From: Aegilops tauschii subsp. strangulata
Lineage: Eukaryota > Streptophyta > Magnoliopsida > Poales > Poaceae
Assembly: GCF_002575655.3 (NCBI RefSeq)
Contig: NC_053037.3
Coordinates: forward strand, 325,403,294-325,467,293
Reading direction: 5' to 3'
Length of the DNA stretch: 64,000 nt
The notes beneath the pieces are model-generated. The model worked only from the letters and a program-made list of their open reading frames with translations. It did no database searches and was not told where the DNA came from. Made by a program: the position numbers and the translations under genes. Of the stretch, positions 37,301-49,246 are shown one piece after another. Position 1 is the stretch's first letter; every line of letters begins with the position of its first letter.

Positions 37301-40300
37301 AAAGTCCTCCAGGTCCTCTGTCTCATCCTCGATGATCATGTTGTGCAAGAGAATAGATGCTCTCATGATTTGGTACAGGAGGGTCCGAGGCTTCCAATAC
37401 TCAGCAGGGCCACGGACAATCGCAAAGCGTCTTTGAAGCACACCAAAAACTCTCTCAAGATCCTTTCTAGCAAATTCTTGGCACGTTGCAAAGTGAGATA
37501 TCTTGTTGCCTTTAGGATGGTGGACTGTCTTCACAAATGTGGCCCATGGAGGATAGATACCACCGACAAGGTAGTATAGGTAGTATCCCACGTTGTACTC
37601 ATGGCCATTGACAACATAGTTGCAAGATGGATCGTCACCGGCAACAAGCCTTGCAAAATGAAGAGATTGCTATAGGACATTCAGATTGCTGTGAGAGCCA
37701 GCCAGCCAGGCATCCCGAAGTATGTGTGCCAAATCCAGAGATCATGTGATGCAACTGCCTCAAGAATGATTGTTGGATCATGTCAATGCTCTCTGCAGTG
37801 ACCTTACCATGCCACATGACAATTTTTACATGTCCAATGCATACAGTCAATGAATCCAAGATCCCTGGCCAACATCTCTCTTCATTTTCTGCCATGAGCC
37901 TCTCGGTATCTTCATCAGTGGGAGCCCTCAAGTACTCTGGTCAATAGATCTTGATCACAGCTTTGTAGAATCGTTTCATGCAGAACATGTTCATTGATAG
38001 AATCAGCCGGGCATCCATAAGCAAGGACTCACACTGCTGTTGTAATCTTTGACAATGGACTTGCACTTGATGTTCTCGCTGCATTCCTTCTCAGTTTCTC
38101 CACAACTTTTGCAATGTACTTGAAGAGATCCCGGTGCATCTGGAATTGGTGCTGAAAATAGTAAGGGGGATATACTGCATTCGACGCGAAGTAATCCCTC
38201 ACTAGACCATCATGACCAATGATCCTATCTCGAAGAAACATCCTTCAACCAATTTGAGAACCACGCCTGGTCTCCTAAAATCCTTCTCCATAGCGACCAA
38301 CGACAACCGCCAACTTGAATTCATCATCTTCTTCCGACGATGAATCATCGAAGATCATCTCCCACAATCTCTTCATCTACACATTGGAGAGTTACATGAT
38401 CCATTTGAGACCTTTCTTCAATGAAAAACAGAAAGAGGAGTTAGCCTTGATGGGCAGGTGGTACCTTAGAAGGATACCTTTCAATATTTGAGGTCAATGT
38501 TGCAGGAGGATGGTGATGTCGATGAAGATGTGAGCCATGGAATCAAAGCCGGATGGATGAAGTGGCGCAAGCTTCTGGCATTCTCTGTGACAAGAGGGTG
38601 CCGCAAAAGCTAAAAGGCAGGTTTTATAGGATGACTTTGACCCGTAATGTTGTATGGCGCTGAGTGTTGGCTGACTAAAAGGCGACATGTTCAACAGTTA
38701 GGTGTAGCAGAGATGCACATGTTGAAATGGATGTGCGGCCACACAAGGAAGGATCAGGTCTGGAATGATGATATACGGGATCGAGTTGGGGTAGCACCGA
38801 TTGAAGAGAAGCTTGTTCAACATCGTCTGAGATGGTTTGGGCATATTCAGCGCAGGCCTCTAAAAGCTCCAATGCCTAGCGGACGACTAAAGCATGCTGA
38901 GAATGTCAAGAGAGGTTGGGGTAGACCAAACTTGCAATGGGAGGTGTCCGTAAAGAGAGATCTGAAAGGCTGGGATATCACCAAAGAACTAGCCATGGAC
39001 AAGGGTGTGTGGAAGTTAGCTATCCATGTGTCAGAACCATGAGTTGGTTTTGAGATATTATGGGTTTCAGCTCTAGCCTATACCCCAACTTGTTTGGGAC
39101 TAAAGGATTTGTTATTGTTGTTGTTGTTGAAAGGCAATTGGACAAACACCTTGTGGGTAGACGGGGTCGGAGAGTGGTGGCCGACGACGGAACTTTGGCT
39201 AGGGACGAACGGCGGCGGAGGACACCGGCAACGGTGCCTAGCAGGCCGCAGAGGTTATTCCCGAGCGTGGAGGCGATGAACGCGGCCGGGATGTAGATGC
39301 AGCGCCGGCAGTGGGCTACTTTGCTGGTTCCTGGGCCGTCGGCTGGCTAGGGCTTGTGCTTGAGCTTGCTACGCCATCTCCAAGGTCATCCGGTTTGATT
39401 TCCGGCAAAAACGGACCTCGGCGTCGACCGGGTGGAGCTACAAGGTGGTAGCCCCGTCGGCAGCGAAAATGCCGATTCTGGCGCCGGCGAGTGAGGAGAA
39501 GGCTCCGGAGAAGGTGACAGGGCTGCGGGCTGGTGGCATGGAACGGTTCTATCGACGGGGGCTCGACGGCGGTGGCGAGAGGTGGGGCGAGGTGGGTCGG
39601 CGCCGAGAGGAAGGTCGGGCGGCCGCCTAAATTTACTGAGAAGCTGTGTCTCCAGAGGAAGAACAGGATGGACGGCTGCGTTTTAAGAGATGCAAAGTTA
39701 TATTTTTGGGGGATTATTGGTGGGATCTACTAGATAGGCCTTATTACCTCAAACCAGAAAATTTCCCCCCAAATATAACTATCTGGGGATCTGCTAGAGA
39801 TGCTCTTACATCGACTAGTTATATGGCTTCAAGCCTGCTGCTAACTACTGGAACACGTCTTGGGTCTTAGGACTACTGTTGGAAGTTAGTATTCATAAAC
39901 TGTGGTGTTGAATGCACACAAATTGGAAACTGTGGGTTTGAAAGTATTTTGCATCCAAATAGGAGCCATTGTAATATTCTAGTCTGTGGTATGCAGTTGT
40001 AGTCTTATAGAAAGGGTTGGAAGGTCATGTCTTAGGAAGGAAATTCTTACTTAACCTGACATGTTTCATTGGACAATTTGGGCCTTGGTTCAACTGACTA
40101 GTTTTTTAGTTGTTTATCTCTTGTAAATGCCATTTTTTGGGTAACCTGATTACATTGCCGAAATCTCCAGGTGGTTGCCAATTGCTTGCATTCACTGCTT
40201 GAGATATGGACCCTAGAAGCTGCCAATTCAGAGGCAGCAGGGAGGGAGATTGAGACACTATATAGCAAGCCAGTGGTGTTTTACTTGCTAAACAAGTGAG

Positions 40301-43300
40301 TTTCCACCTTTGAAGATTTTGTTAGCAATACTTCCTATGTGCATTTACTCAAACTTTTATTTTGAATTGCAGAATCAAAGAATTCAGCGAGTGGGCACAG
40401 TGCCATGTTCTTGAGTTGGCGTCAAAGTTCATACCATCTGATAATAATGAAATATTTGACATAATGAACCTGCTTGAGGATAGACTTCAGCATGCAAATG
40501 GAGCTGTTGTTTTGGCAACAATCAAAGTGTTTCTGCACTTGACGATGTCAATGACCGATGTTCACCAGCAGGTGTACAGTGTTCCATACCTTATGTTCCT
40601 GGATATGCACTCTTACTCTTGCAGCACAATTATTGGAAGTCTTAGTTTTTATCCTATTTATATGCAATCAAATACACTGAATACCACTTCACATGACCAG
40701 TAAACATACATATATCTATTCTCTGGGAGTTCATGTGGTCTTCAAATTTCTTCATTCAGAGAGCACTTCAGCTATTTATTTTCTCATGCTTATAGTTAGA
40801 TATGCGTACACCAATATACTGGATTTTCCTTTTTATGCCACTATTATAGACTTCTTAAGTGAAATGAGATCTTGATTGAGTATCTTCTAAATCATGTTTG
40901 CACCCTCCATTTTAGGTTTATGAACGCATAAAGGCACCTTTGCTTACTCTGGTAGGTGCTGGGAGTCCAGAACAATCATATTCAGTGCTATGTCATCTGC
41001 ATCTTTTGGTGATGCGTGCTCCCATGTTATTTTCTTCCGACTACAAAAGTTTCTACTGCCAGTTTAGTGATCCTTCGTATGTGAAGAAGCTGAAACTTGA
41101 GATGTTGACTGCTATAGCAAATGAGAGCAACACCTATGAAATTGGTATACCGGATACCTGATGGTGTCATATATCTTGCAAAATATTTGATATATTTGTT
41201 AGTCCAGTTGCTTTTTCCCCCCTAAAATGCTCATGCCCTATTTTTCTTCCTGCTAGTAACCGAGCTGTGTGAATACGCTGGAAATGTTGATGTACCAATT
41301 GCAAGAGAATCTATCAGAGCAGTTGGAAAAATAGCTCTGCAGCAATATGACGTGAATGCTATCGTTGACAGGCTTCTACAATTTCTTGAAATGGACAAGG
41401 ATTATGTGACTGCTGAGACTCTTGTAAGTTCTATAATGCTAGCTATTGATCCTTACCGAGGGTAAAATCTTGTAGGATTACCTTCAACTGTGCATCCTTT
41501 TGTGCCTGAATAAAAATTAAAATGCAGGTCTTGGTGAAAGATCTTTTGAGGAAATATCCTCAATGGAGCCATGATTGTATAGCTGTTGTTGGAAATATTA
41601 GTAGCCAAAATATTCAAGAGCCAAAAGGGAAAGCAGCTCTCATATGGATGTTGGGTGAATATTCTCAAGATATGCATGATGCTCCATATGTTCTTGAAAA
41701 TCTTGTTGATAACTGGGATGAGGAGCAGTCTCCCGAGGTACTAATAACACTTTTCTTGTTTCGTGTTGTTCGTATTTCCTGCCAAATTAAGATGCATCAG
41801 TGGGTTTCAGTATGCATTTTTCTTTCTTAAAGTTCCGTATGAAATTTACATGGCTAGCTAAAGTAATCTTCGATGGCAGAATACGAGTTGTATTGACCTT
41901 GTCCTATATTTATGTTAAAAGTATATTCGCTTTGATCATATGCGCTCATGATGTTGTGTCCTTTAGTATCTAATGGTTTGCTGGTACCATACATGTTTAA
42001 GATAAAGGCTAAAGCATTAGATCAGTTAGAACTGGAAATGGTAATGATTGCAATCTTGGTTTATAAAGGCTGTAAAGTTGAATGTCCCATCAAGTTTTAC
42101 TGTAATGAATAGTGTGGTTCATGAGTGAAACTCACATCTTAGCGTGTTAACACGAAGACATTTCTCTTGCCATCTTTTAGTTATCTTGAACCAAGTAATT
42201 TATTTGGAATCACCATATAACTCTGTTCCGTTTTCAGACTGTTATATGCCATGGTCCACTGTCACGGCCCTAGCCAGTAGGTACTTAATGTTGAACTTCA
42301 CATCATTCTTCCAGTGATATCTTATTTTCAGGTTCGTTTGCATCTTCTGACTGCGGTGATGAAATGTTTCTTTAAGAGACCACCCGAGACACAGAAGGCA
42401 TTAGGGGCTACATTAGCTGCTGGTCTAGCTGATACACACCAGGTTTGGTTTTTTTTATGATAGTTGTTGGATTATTCATATCATAACAAATGGTAAAAAT
42501 GTTGTTTCTCTAGCTTAACTGCCACCTCGTTGCAGGATGTTCATGACCGAGCACTTTTCTACTACAGGCTTTTACAATATGATCCGGCTGTAGCTGAACG
42601 TGTAGTAAACCCTCCCAAGCAAGCTGTCTCTGTATTTGCAGACACACAGAGCAGTGAAATCAAAGATCGGATATTTGATGAATTTAACAGCCTATCAGTT
42701 GTATATCAGAAGGTACATAACTTAATTTGACATCTGACGTGTAATTGTCATTAAAATTTCAAACACTGATAACTCCATTCACCGATACCTCTATCAAAAT
42801 TTTGTTGTTACCATTCCAGGCACGTGCCAAATTTTGTGCATGTTGTATGTTGCAACATCTAGTGCATCTTGGGGGTTATGTATGTTCAGAACATCTGACA
42901 ACATTGTTTGCGGACTGCCTTTGTTGTCAATGATGACTGATGAAGGTGCTGAAGATTATGTTTTGGCATTGCAAAGCTTGAGTGGCAAATAATGCAGCCG
43001 GGGCAACAGAAATTCATTTCCTTCTACCAATATTCATTAGCTCTCAGTGGAGGCATTTGAAAGCAGTAATTTGGTAATTAGTAATAAACTAACAGTTAGC
43101 TCATGGGTTTTGGTTGGTCATCGGCTATAATCACTTGCAGTGCCAAGCAAAACCAGTGTGGTCCCACATGCTTCAACCTTTTAAAGCAAGTAGTTCAGTT
43201 CATAGAAAGAACCACGCGAAACTCGGTCAATATTGCAAATTCATGCATCTCAGCATAGATTAGATTAAGCACTGTCCTATAAGCAAAGGCTTTGCTGGGT

Positions 43301-44804
43301 AGCAGTCTTCAACTGTAAAGCTAGTTAGGAACCTTAGTAACCAGTTTCTGAACTCCTGCTTCAGGCAAGTTGAGTTAATACATCTCAAAAGAGTCCATGC
43401 CATGTCACGTGTCAATCTTGTCTTTGTTGAGTTACAAGAGATGTGCTTGTTCACATGTTTCTGTGATTAGAAATCCACTGGTTTTATGGCTAAGATGGGA
43501 ACTTAATACCAGCATGATGTGCAATTGTTGTCATTGACAACTGCTGGATAAGATTGGAGCATAATTTGTAGCAAATCAGCTACTCAAATATAATCATCCG
43601 CATTTTTATTTTGGAAAATTTACATGAGAAGTATTGACATCTTTGATGGATTGCAGCCCTCTTACATGTTTACCGACAAGGAACATCGTGGAACTTTCGA
43701 GTACTCAGAAGATCTTGCGAACTTAACTGTTGGGGCAGAGGCTCCAGAAACCGTCATTTCTGCCCAAAGATACCAAGAAAGCGATAATGATCTTCTGCTA
43801 AGTACTTCAGATAAAGAGGACAGCGGTATAAGAAGCAGCAATGGTTCTTACACCTCTACATACAATGCTCCTTCTGATTTGCTAAGTTCGCAAACACCAG
43901 CTGAAACTGCACTAATAAATCCTAGTAGTTCGACATATTCAACACAAACAAACTTCAGTCTCGATGATCTTCTTGGACTTGGTGTTCCTGATGCCCCAGC
44001 ACCTCCACCGCCTCCTGCACTGGCCCTCAACTCAAAGCCTGTGCTAGATCCTGCGACTTTCCAGAAGAAATGGGGCCAACTGGCATTATCCTTTTCTCAG
44101 GTGTGTTGCTTTTAAGTTTTTGTCCCTGCTACATTTCATGATTATGGGCAGCGCAGCATAGTCTTGTGTCTTTTTCTCATTGCCTGGTCAAGTTTCTTAT
44201 GATTTTAGCAACGTAATTGCGTGAAATCCTATGTGCTGCCGCTATCTAATTTGTCCATGAAGCTCATCTCAGCTGTGTTTGAAATTAGCAGTTCTGATGT
44301 AGTGATGTTCTATGTTCCTCTCAATGGTTTCACTTGGTTTGAGATTATTATGATTTTACTTTGGTAGTATTGCACAAGAGGATCCTGTGTGATAATCTGC
44401 TTCTGTTTGTCGTTTTCCTGTATGGGTCCGCCCTTGAAATTCATCATCACATTGGTAAGTTTGAAATTGTAATTAACAAATATTCTTCTCTAATATGGTT
44501 TGTTCTGTTGTAGGAATGCTCTTTAAGTCCACAAGGAGCAGCTTCTTTGATGAATCCCCAATCGCTCATTCGTCATATGCAAAGCAACTACATTCAATGC
44601 ATTGCTTCAGGCGGTCAGCCTCCAAACTACAAGTTCTACTTTTATGGTCAGAAAGCTGGGGCTGCTGCTTTCTACCTTGTAGAATGCATTGTTAACACAG
44701 CATCAGCGAAGGCCCAGCTCAAAATCAAGGCCGAGGATGGGACTACTGCTGAGGCATTTTCTACCTTGTTTCAATCAGTATTGTCCCAATTTGGGCATTC
44801 TTGA
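34371..44804 (+). CDS. AP4B1: AP-4 adaptor complex subunit beta (beta-adaptin-like), 841 aa, 11 exons
   Basis: Coding exons: 34371-34426, 34511-35027, 40171-40295, 40373-40571, 40916-41144, 41257-41423, 41528-41737, 42332-42442, 42536-42712, 43657-44100, 44514-44804. All introns are GT-AG and the 2526 nt read through in frame to TGA. Residues about 20-595 form the adaptin HEAT-repeat trunk (e.g. [34 protein letters not shown]). A Ser/Pro-rich hinge with DDLLGLG near 700 follows, then the C-terminal appendage (about 728-841). Length and order match plant AP-4 beta. AP-4 sorts cargo at the trans-Golgi network without clathrin, together with epsilon, mu and sigma subunits. Intron 2 (5.1 kb) is filled with transposons; no coding damage is seen. 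The ATG is the first in the GC-rich 5' exon. Confidence 0.95.
35588..35690. mobile_element. Stowaway-type MITE in intron 2 (103 bp)
   Basis: Inverted ends ctccctccgttcc / ggaacggagggag with TA on both sides (35586-35587, 35691-35692). Typical Tc1/mariner-derived Stowaway MITE; the whole unit can form a hairpin. Confidence 0.92.
36091..36323. mobile_element. Stowaway-type MITE in intron 2 (233 bp)
   Basis: Ends ctccttccattccaatgaat and its near-complement attcattgaaatggagggag, TA on both sides. The inverted repeat extends well beyond the ends (aaggcatgcacgc against gcgcgcctt). Confidence 0.88.
36428..36508. mobile_element. Stowaway-type MITE in intron 2 (81 bp)
   Basis: Ends ctccctccgtcccaaaatat and atattttgggacggagggag, TA on both sides. 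Nearly a perfect hairpin. Confidence 0.93.
36602..36676 (+). repeat. Short direct repeat in intron 2
   Basis: A 23-bp unit starting gaccggcctctatttttatc occurs at 36602-36624 and 36654-36676, 52 bp apart. No function apparent. Confidence 0.8.
37172..38241 (-). pseudogene. Harbinger transposase (DDE type), broken
   Basis: Minus strand. 38241-38029 encodes [18 protein letters not shown] and a stretch ending in SKITTAV. Around 37860-37810 an IDCMHW motif (first catalytic Asp) is present, but in a different frame from the flanking open stretch 37931-37635. 37591-37172 has [14 protein letters not shown], where the family has D-G-I-Y-P, and [12 protein letters not shown] with the catalytic Glu region. 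Frameshifts and the Asp-to-Gly change (codon GGT) make it inactive. It would have cut and moved the element. Confidence 0.75.
38479..39129 (+). mobile_element. RTE-type LINE, 5'-truncated, inside the Harbinger element
   Basis: 38647-39042 encodes the C-terminal end of an RTE-clade ORF ([49 protein letters not shown]). The 3' end reads ccccaacttgtttgggacta followed by a ttg-rich tail, the usual RTE terminus. The 5' border near 38479 is set by loss of similarity to the ORF and is approximate. No target duplication identified. Confidence 0.82.
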
Positions 44805-45240
44805 TCGTGGGCATTTTCCTTCTCGGTGATGCACCTGCCTCCAGCTTTTCTGGCTCTGCACAATATCTCTGCAATCCACTACTTTAAACTCCAAGCAAAG
44901 CCTTCCGGTACATCTTTTTATCAGAAGCTTGGAGCAGGTGAAATTCGCCGTTCGCCTCCCAGTGTCATGCAAGTACCATCAGACCATTAGATTCTGCAGG
45001 GAAAAGACACCAGAGTTGTATTTTTTTGGGATTTCTTTTGGTGGGTGAAGTCACTAGCACTGTACATTACTATACATTTCATTCAGTCATCTTGTGAAGC
45101 GGCTAATTTCTTCAGGGTTATGGTGGTTTAGATGGTGTGTAACCTTGTTACTGGACTGGACATGATATCACCTCCGTTGATGTGGTCAGAATAGATGGAT
45201 ACCTGTAATTTGTTTGCAGGGTGCAATAAAGCAAGAGTAT
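44805..45240 (+). terminator. AP-4 beta 3' UTR with poly(A) signal
   Basis: No other gene. AATAAA at 45225-45230, 421 nt after the stop, is a plausible polyadenylation signal. Confidence 0.55.
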
Positions 45241-46091
45241 ATTCGACTTGTATAAGTTGGCAATCGAAGTACATGTACACAAACAGAAGTGTGATGATCA
45301 CAGCAAGTTAAAGTTAAACGTCAACTTCTTAAGATCATAACAATAGTTCAAACAATTAATCTTTACAGACAGTGATGTAAACAAATAGTACCATAATCTG
45401 TATGAAATTAGACACCATACAACGTTAAAACGTTGTCTATGTAGTCCTCGTCACAAAATTTCAATGTGGCAATCGTTAATCACGTCTTACTATTTGCAAG
45501 TGCCTTAATATTGGGATGACAGCTTCTTCAGAACATTGCAGTTTCTTCAGAACAACCTTATATCAGGTATAAACTGTGTGTCCCAACAACACAACGAACT
45601 AATGCCATGGCCTCAATCAACTGGCATGCATTCTGGTGTTCCATAAATCCATCTAGGCTGCTGAAGCAGCAAAGCTCCTGCTAGCATTGTAGACTGAATG
45701 AATGACCATTCAGGCACCAAGAATACCCAAATTCCCAACACAGCAATAATGAGCAGTACTGCTTACTTTTAATCAATCAAAGCAATTAGTTCAATTAAAA
45801 CATACACACGCATCAGGCAGAGAAATACAACTCAAGACACCTAACACTGAAAGTTCAACATAGTACAATATATTAATAGCAGATCCGTAGCATCTCAGGT
45901 ATCTAACAAGATCCGATCCAATCCAGGATCGATCCGACCACATAACATTATTAGACACAGATCAGATAAAAGATCACCACCCAGGGATCAAGAACTCAAC
46001 CACCAGGATTCAATAAACAGCAAAAACATCTACTAGTATAGTAACTAAAAGGAGATGGATCGATCCAGTCTAGGGCTCGCCGGGGATTGGA
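45241..46091 (-). other. Interval between the convergent genes; probable TOM7 3' UTR
   Basis: 851 bp without a supported coding frame or recognised repeat. It lies directly downstream of the TOM7 stop on the minus strand and probably holds its 3' UTR. I cannot place its poly(A) site. Confidence 0.35.
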
Positions 46092-46340
46092 TCAGACGGG
46101 GGACAGAAGCTGGAGCAAGCTAGGTTTGGGCTCGTCTCCCTTAGTCATGCCGACGACGATGATGAGCGGGATAAAGCCCCAGTGCGCCACCACCTTTGCC
46201 GTCTTCATCGTCCACGTGCTCCACTCCTTGGCGAGCTGCACCGCCACCGCCGCGGTGGACTGCTCGTCCTCGGCCGCGGACGAGCCCCTCTTCCCACCCT
46301 TGCCCTTCGGCTTCGACTTCAGCGACGGCCGCGACGCCAT
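46092..46340 (-). CDS. TOM7: Mitochondrial import receptor subunit TOM7, 82 aa
   Basis: Complete single-exon frame, ATG 46340-46338, TGA 46094-46092. A Lys/Gly/Ser-rich cytosolic N-terminus (residues 1-35) is followed by KEWSTWTMKTAKVVAHWGFIPLIIVVGM, with the membrane helix at about 49-65, and the conserved end LLQLLSPV. Length and motif order match plant TOM7-1. TOM7 is a small tail-anchored part of the outer-membrane translocase and affects assembly of the TOM40 pore complex. It is convergent with AP4B1, 1.29 kb stop to stop. Confidence 0.93.
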   Translation of the reverse strand: MASRPSLKSKPKGKGGKRGSSAAEDEQSTAAVAVQLAKEWSTWTMKTAKVVAHWGFIPLIIVVGMTKGDEPKPSLLQLLSPV

Positions 46341-46375
46341 GGCGACTCCTCTTGATTCTTCGATTCGCTGGACGA

Positions 46376-46651
46376 AAACCCTAGCCTTTGGGGATGTGTT
46401 GATCTGTCGTTTGATCTGGTGCGTTGTTTCCGGTTAATATTGGCTGCTTCCTGGGCCAGTCCTTCTCGTGTTTGGCTAGACCTCTCCTCAAATGCTATTG
46501 GGCTAGGTTTATCTTTGAATTGGGCCAAACTTTCCAACTAACCAGGCGCTGGGCATTGTGGACATCGAATATTCTATTTTACGCTAACTGCGACAAACTT
46601 TCGTTGAAACGAACAGGGAACAGGTGCGAGCGAACGACATGGGCCGGCCCA
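46376..46651 (-). promoter_or_regulatory. TOM7 upstream region with telo-box and TGGGCC (site II) motifs
   Basis: aaaccctag at 46376-46384 (telo-box), tgggcc at 46452-46457 and 46521-46526, and the palindrome tgggccggccca at 46640-46651. Site II (TGGGCY) plus telo-box is known from plant promoters of ribosomal and mitochondrial protein genes, including TOM subunits. Their use here is inferred from position. Confidence 0.6.
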
Positions 46652-46699
46652 CTGCTGGTCGATTTACCATGCCACAGGATCCCGATTTGGTTCCCAAGG

Positions 46700-47069
46700 C
46701 GGTTTTTACTGCTTTTTTGGCTTTTCACATTTTCCCTTTTTTTCTGTTTCTGTTTCTTTTCTTCTTTCTTCCTTTTCAAGTTTTATATTTTTTCTGTTTA
46801 TTTTTCTATTCTTTTTCAATTTTTTATTTTATAAAAGTTTGAATTCCAAAATTTAAAAATGTTCCTTTTTTCAACTTTGTTCACAAATTTAGAAAAAAAA
46901 TTACGTTTAAAAAAGGTTCAAGGTTAAAAAAACAAGTTCTCTTTTTCTGAAATTTGTTCACAAATTCAAAATATGTTTGGAGCTTTCCAAAAATGTTCGT
47001 GGTTTCAAAATTTCTTGAATTCCAAAAAAAGTTCATGTTTTTCAAAATTTCTTCACATGTTAAAAAAGT
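46700..47069. other. AT-rich low-complexity stretch
   Basis: T-rich 46720-46840, then a degenerate repeat of short words such as gttcacaaattc and aaatgttc up to 47069. No gene. It ends where a Copia fragment begins. Confidence 0.6.
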
Positions 47070-47084
47070 TCTAGAAGCAGTTCC

Positions 47085-47453
47085 TTGAGAAGTGGCGGGA
47101 TCTATGTGTGTGAAGCAGAGTACATAGCTGCTTCGAAAGCAACACCTGAAGGAGTATGGATGAAGGAGTTCATATCCGATCTAGGTGTAATACCTAGTGC
47201 ATCGGGTCCAATGAAAATCTTTTGTGACAACACTGGAGCAATTGCCTTGGCGAAGGAATCCAGGTTTCACAAGAGAACCAAACACATCAAGAGACGCTTC
47301 AACTCCATTCGTGAAAAGGTCAAGGATGGAGACATAGAAGTTTGCAAAATACATACGGATCTGAATGTAGCAGACCCGTTGACTAAGCCTCTTCCGCAAG
47401 CAAAACATGATCAACACCAAGACTCCATGTGTGTTAGATTCATTACAATGTAA
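47085..47453 (+). pseudogene. Copia RNase H C-terminal fragment
   Basis: Open for 122 codons: CEAEYIAASKATPEGVWMKE, FCDNTGAIALAKE, then HKRTKHIKRRFNSIRE and VADPLTKPLP, the usual end of Copia pol. The N-terminal two thirds of RNase H and all upstream domains are missing. Confidence 0.9.
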
Positions 47454-47486
47454 TCTAGATTATTGACTCTAGTGCAAGTGGGAGAC

Positions 47487-49246
47487 TGAAGGAAATATGC
47501 CCTAGAGGCAATAATAAAGTTGTTATTTTATATTTCCTTATTCATGATAAAGGTTTATTATTCATGCTAGAATTGTATTGATCGGAAACCTAAATACATG
47601 TGTGAATACATAAACAAATCCCTAGTAAGCCTCTACTAGACTAGCTCGTTGATCAAAGATGGTTAAGGTTTCCTAACCATGGACATGTGATGTCTTTTGA
47701 TAACGGGATCCCATCATTAGGAGAATGACATGATGGACAAGACCCATCCGTTAGCTTAGCATAATGACCGTTCAGTTTTATTGCTATTGCTTTCTTCATG
47801 TCAAATACATATTCCTTTGACAATGAGATTATGCAACTTCCGAATACCGTAGGAATACCTTATGTGCTATCAAACGTCACAACGTAACTGGGTGTTCATA
47901 AAGATGCTCTACAGGTATCTCCAAAGGTGTTTGTTGAGTTGGCGTAGATCGAGATTAGGATTTGTCACTCTGAGTATCGGAGAGGTATCTCTGGGCCCTC
48001 TCGGTAATACACATCATAAGTTTGCAAGCAAATGACTAAGGAGTTGGTCACGAGGTGATGTATTATGGAACGAGTAAAGAGACTTGCCGGTAACGATATT
48101 GAAGTAGGTATGAAGATACCGACGATCGAATCTCGGGCAAGTAACATACCGATGGACAAAAGGGAATTACGTGTCATAACGGTTCGACCGATAAAGATCT
48201 TCATAGAGTATGTGGGAACCAATATGGGCATCCAGGTTCTGCTATTGGTTATTGACCAAAGAGGTGTCTCAGTCATGTCTACATAGTTCTCGAACCCGTA
48301 GGGTCCGCACGCTTAACGTTCGTTGACGATATAATGTTATATGAGTTATATCATTTGGTGACCGAATGTTATTAGGAGTCCTAGATGAGATCACGGACAT
48401 GACGAGGAGTCTCGAAATGGTTGAGAGGTAAAGATTGATATATAGGACGATGGTATTCGGACACCGGAAGTGTTTCAGAGGGTACCAGGTACTTATCGGG
48501 TCACGGAAGGAGTTTCGGGCATCCCGGCAAAGATATGGGCCTTATGGGCCAAGTGAGGGAACACACCAGCCCACAAGGGGCTGGTGCGCCCTCTATAGGG
48601 CCGGCCTAAGGGGAGGGCAAGTAAAGGGGAGGAAGAAAGGAAAGTGTGGAGTTGGGCTCCCACTTCCTTCCCTCCCCCCTCTTTCCTCCCCCCTTGTCCA
48701 TACAAGGAGGGGGGGGGGGGCACGAGGGCAGGAGCCCTAGGGCCGGCGGCCAGCCCCTTGGGGCGCGCCCTGGCTGCCCTGGCAGTCCCCCTCTCCCCTC
48801 CCACCTATATATACATGGAGAGGGGGTGCCACACAAGCACAAAACACTGTCTCAGCCGTGTGCGGTGCCCCCGTCCACCGTTTACTCCCTCGGTCATATT
48901 TTCGTAGTGCTTAGGCAAAGCCCTACGGAGATCACATCACCATCACCGTGACCAAGCCGTTGTGCTGCTGAAACTCATCTACTACCTCGCCGTCTTGCTG
49001 TATCAAGAAGGCGGAGGACGTCACCGAGCTGAACATGTGTAGAACACAGAGGTGTTGCGCGTTCAGTACTAGATCAGTTGGAGCGCGAAGAAAGTTCGAC
49101 TACATCAACCGCGTTGCGAAACGCTTCCGCTTATGGTCTACGAAGGTACGTAGACACACTCTGCCCCTCTCGTTGCTATGCATCTCCATGGATAGATCTT
49201 GCGCGTGCGTAGAATTTTTTTGTTTTCCATGCAACTTTTCCCAAAA
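47487..49246 (+). repeat. Copia LTR, complete (1760 bp), interior on both sides
   Basis: Starts tgaaggaaatatgcc just after aagtgggagac and ends cttttcccaaaa (the final CA is mutated to AA). Closely similar to 14569-16322 on the other strand. A TATA-like ctatatatac lies near 48806. Confidence 0.92.

Larger units (their letters stand above)
36825..39805 (-). mobile_element. PIF/Harbinger DNA transposon in intron 2, inactive
   Basis: Terminal inverted repeats gagcatctctagtaga (left) and tctgctagagatgctc (right), flanked by ttt and tta, close to the 3-bp target duplication of this superfamily. Length about 3.0 kb, of which 650 bp is an inserted LINE fragment. It contains a broken transposase on the minus strand. 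A GC-rich stretch at 39170-39620 is probably its 5' untranslated region. Confidence 0.8.

Noticed and set aside
39060..39870. Several 60-80 codon plus-strand frames
   Set aside because: They lie in the GC-rich end of the Harbinger element inside an AP4B1 intron and overlap each other.
46424..46834. 136-codon plus-strand frame upstream of TOM7
   Set aside because: Phe/Leu-rich translation of a T-rich tract overlapping the TOM7 promoter; no domain.
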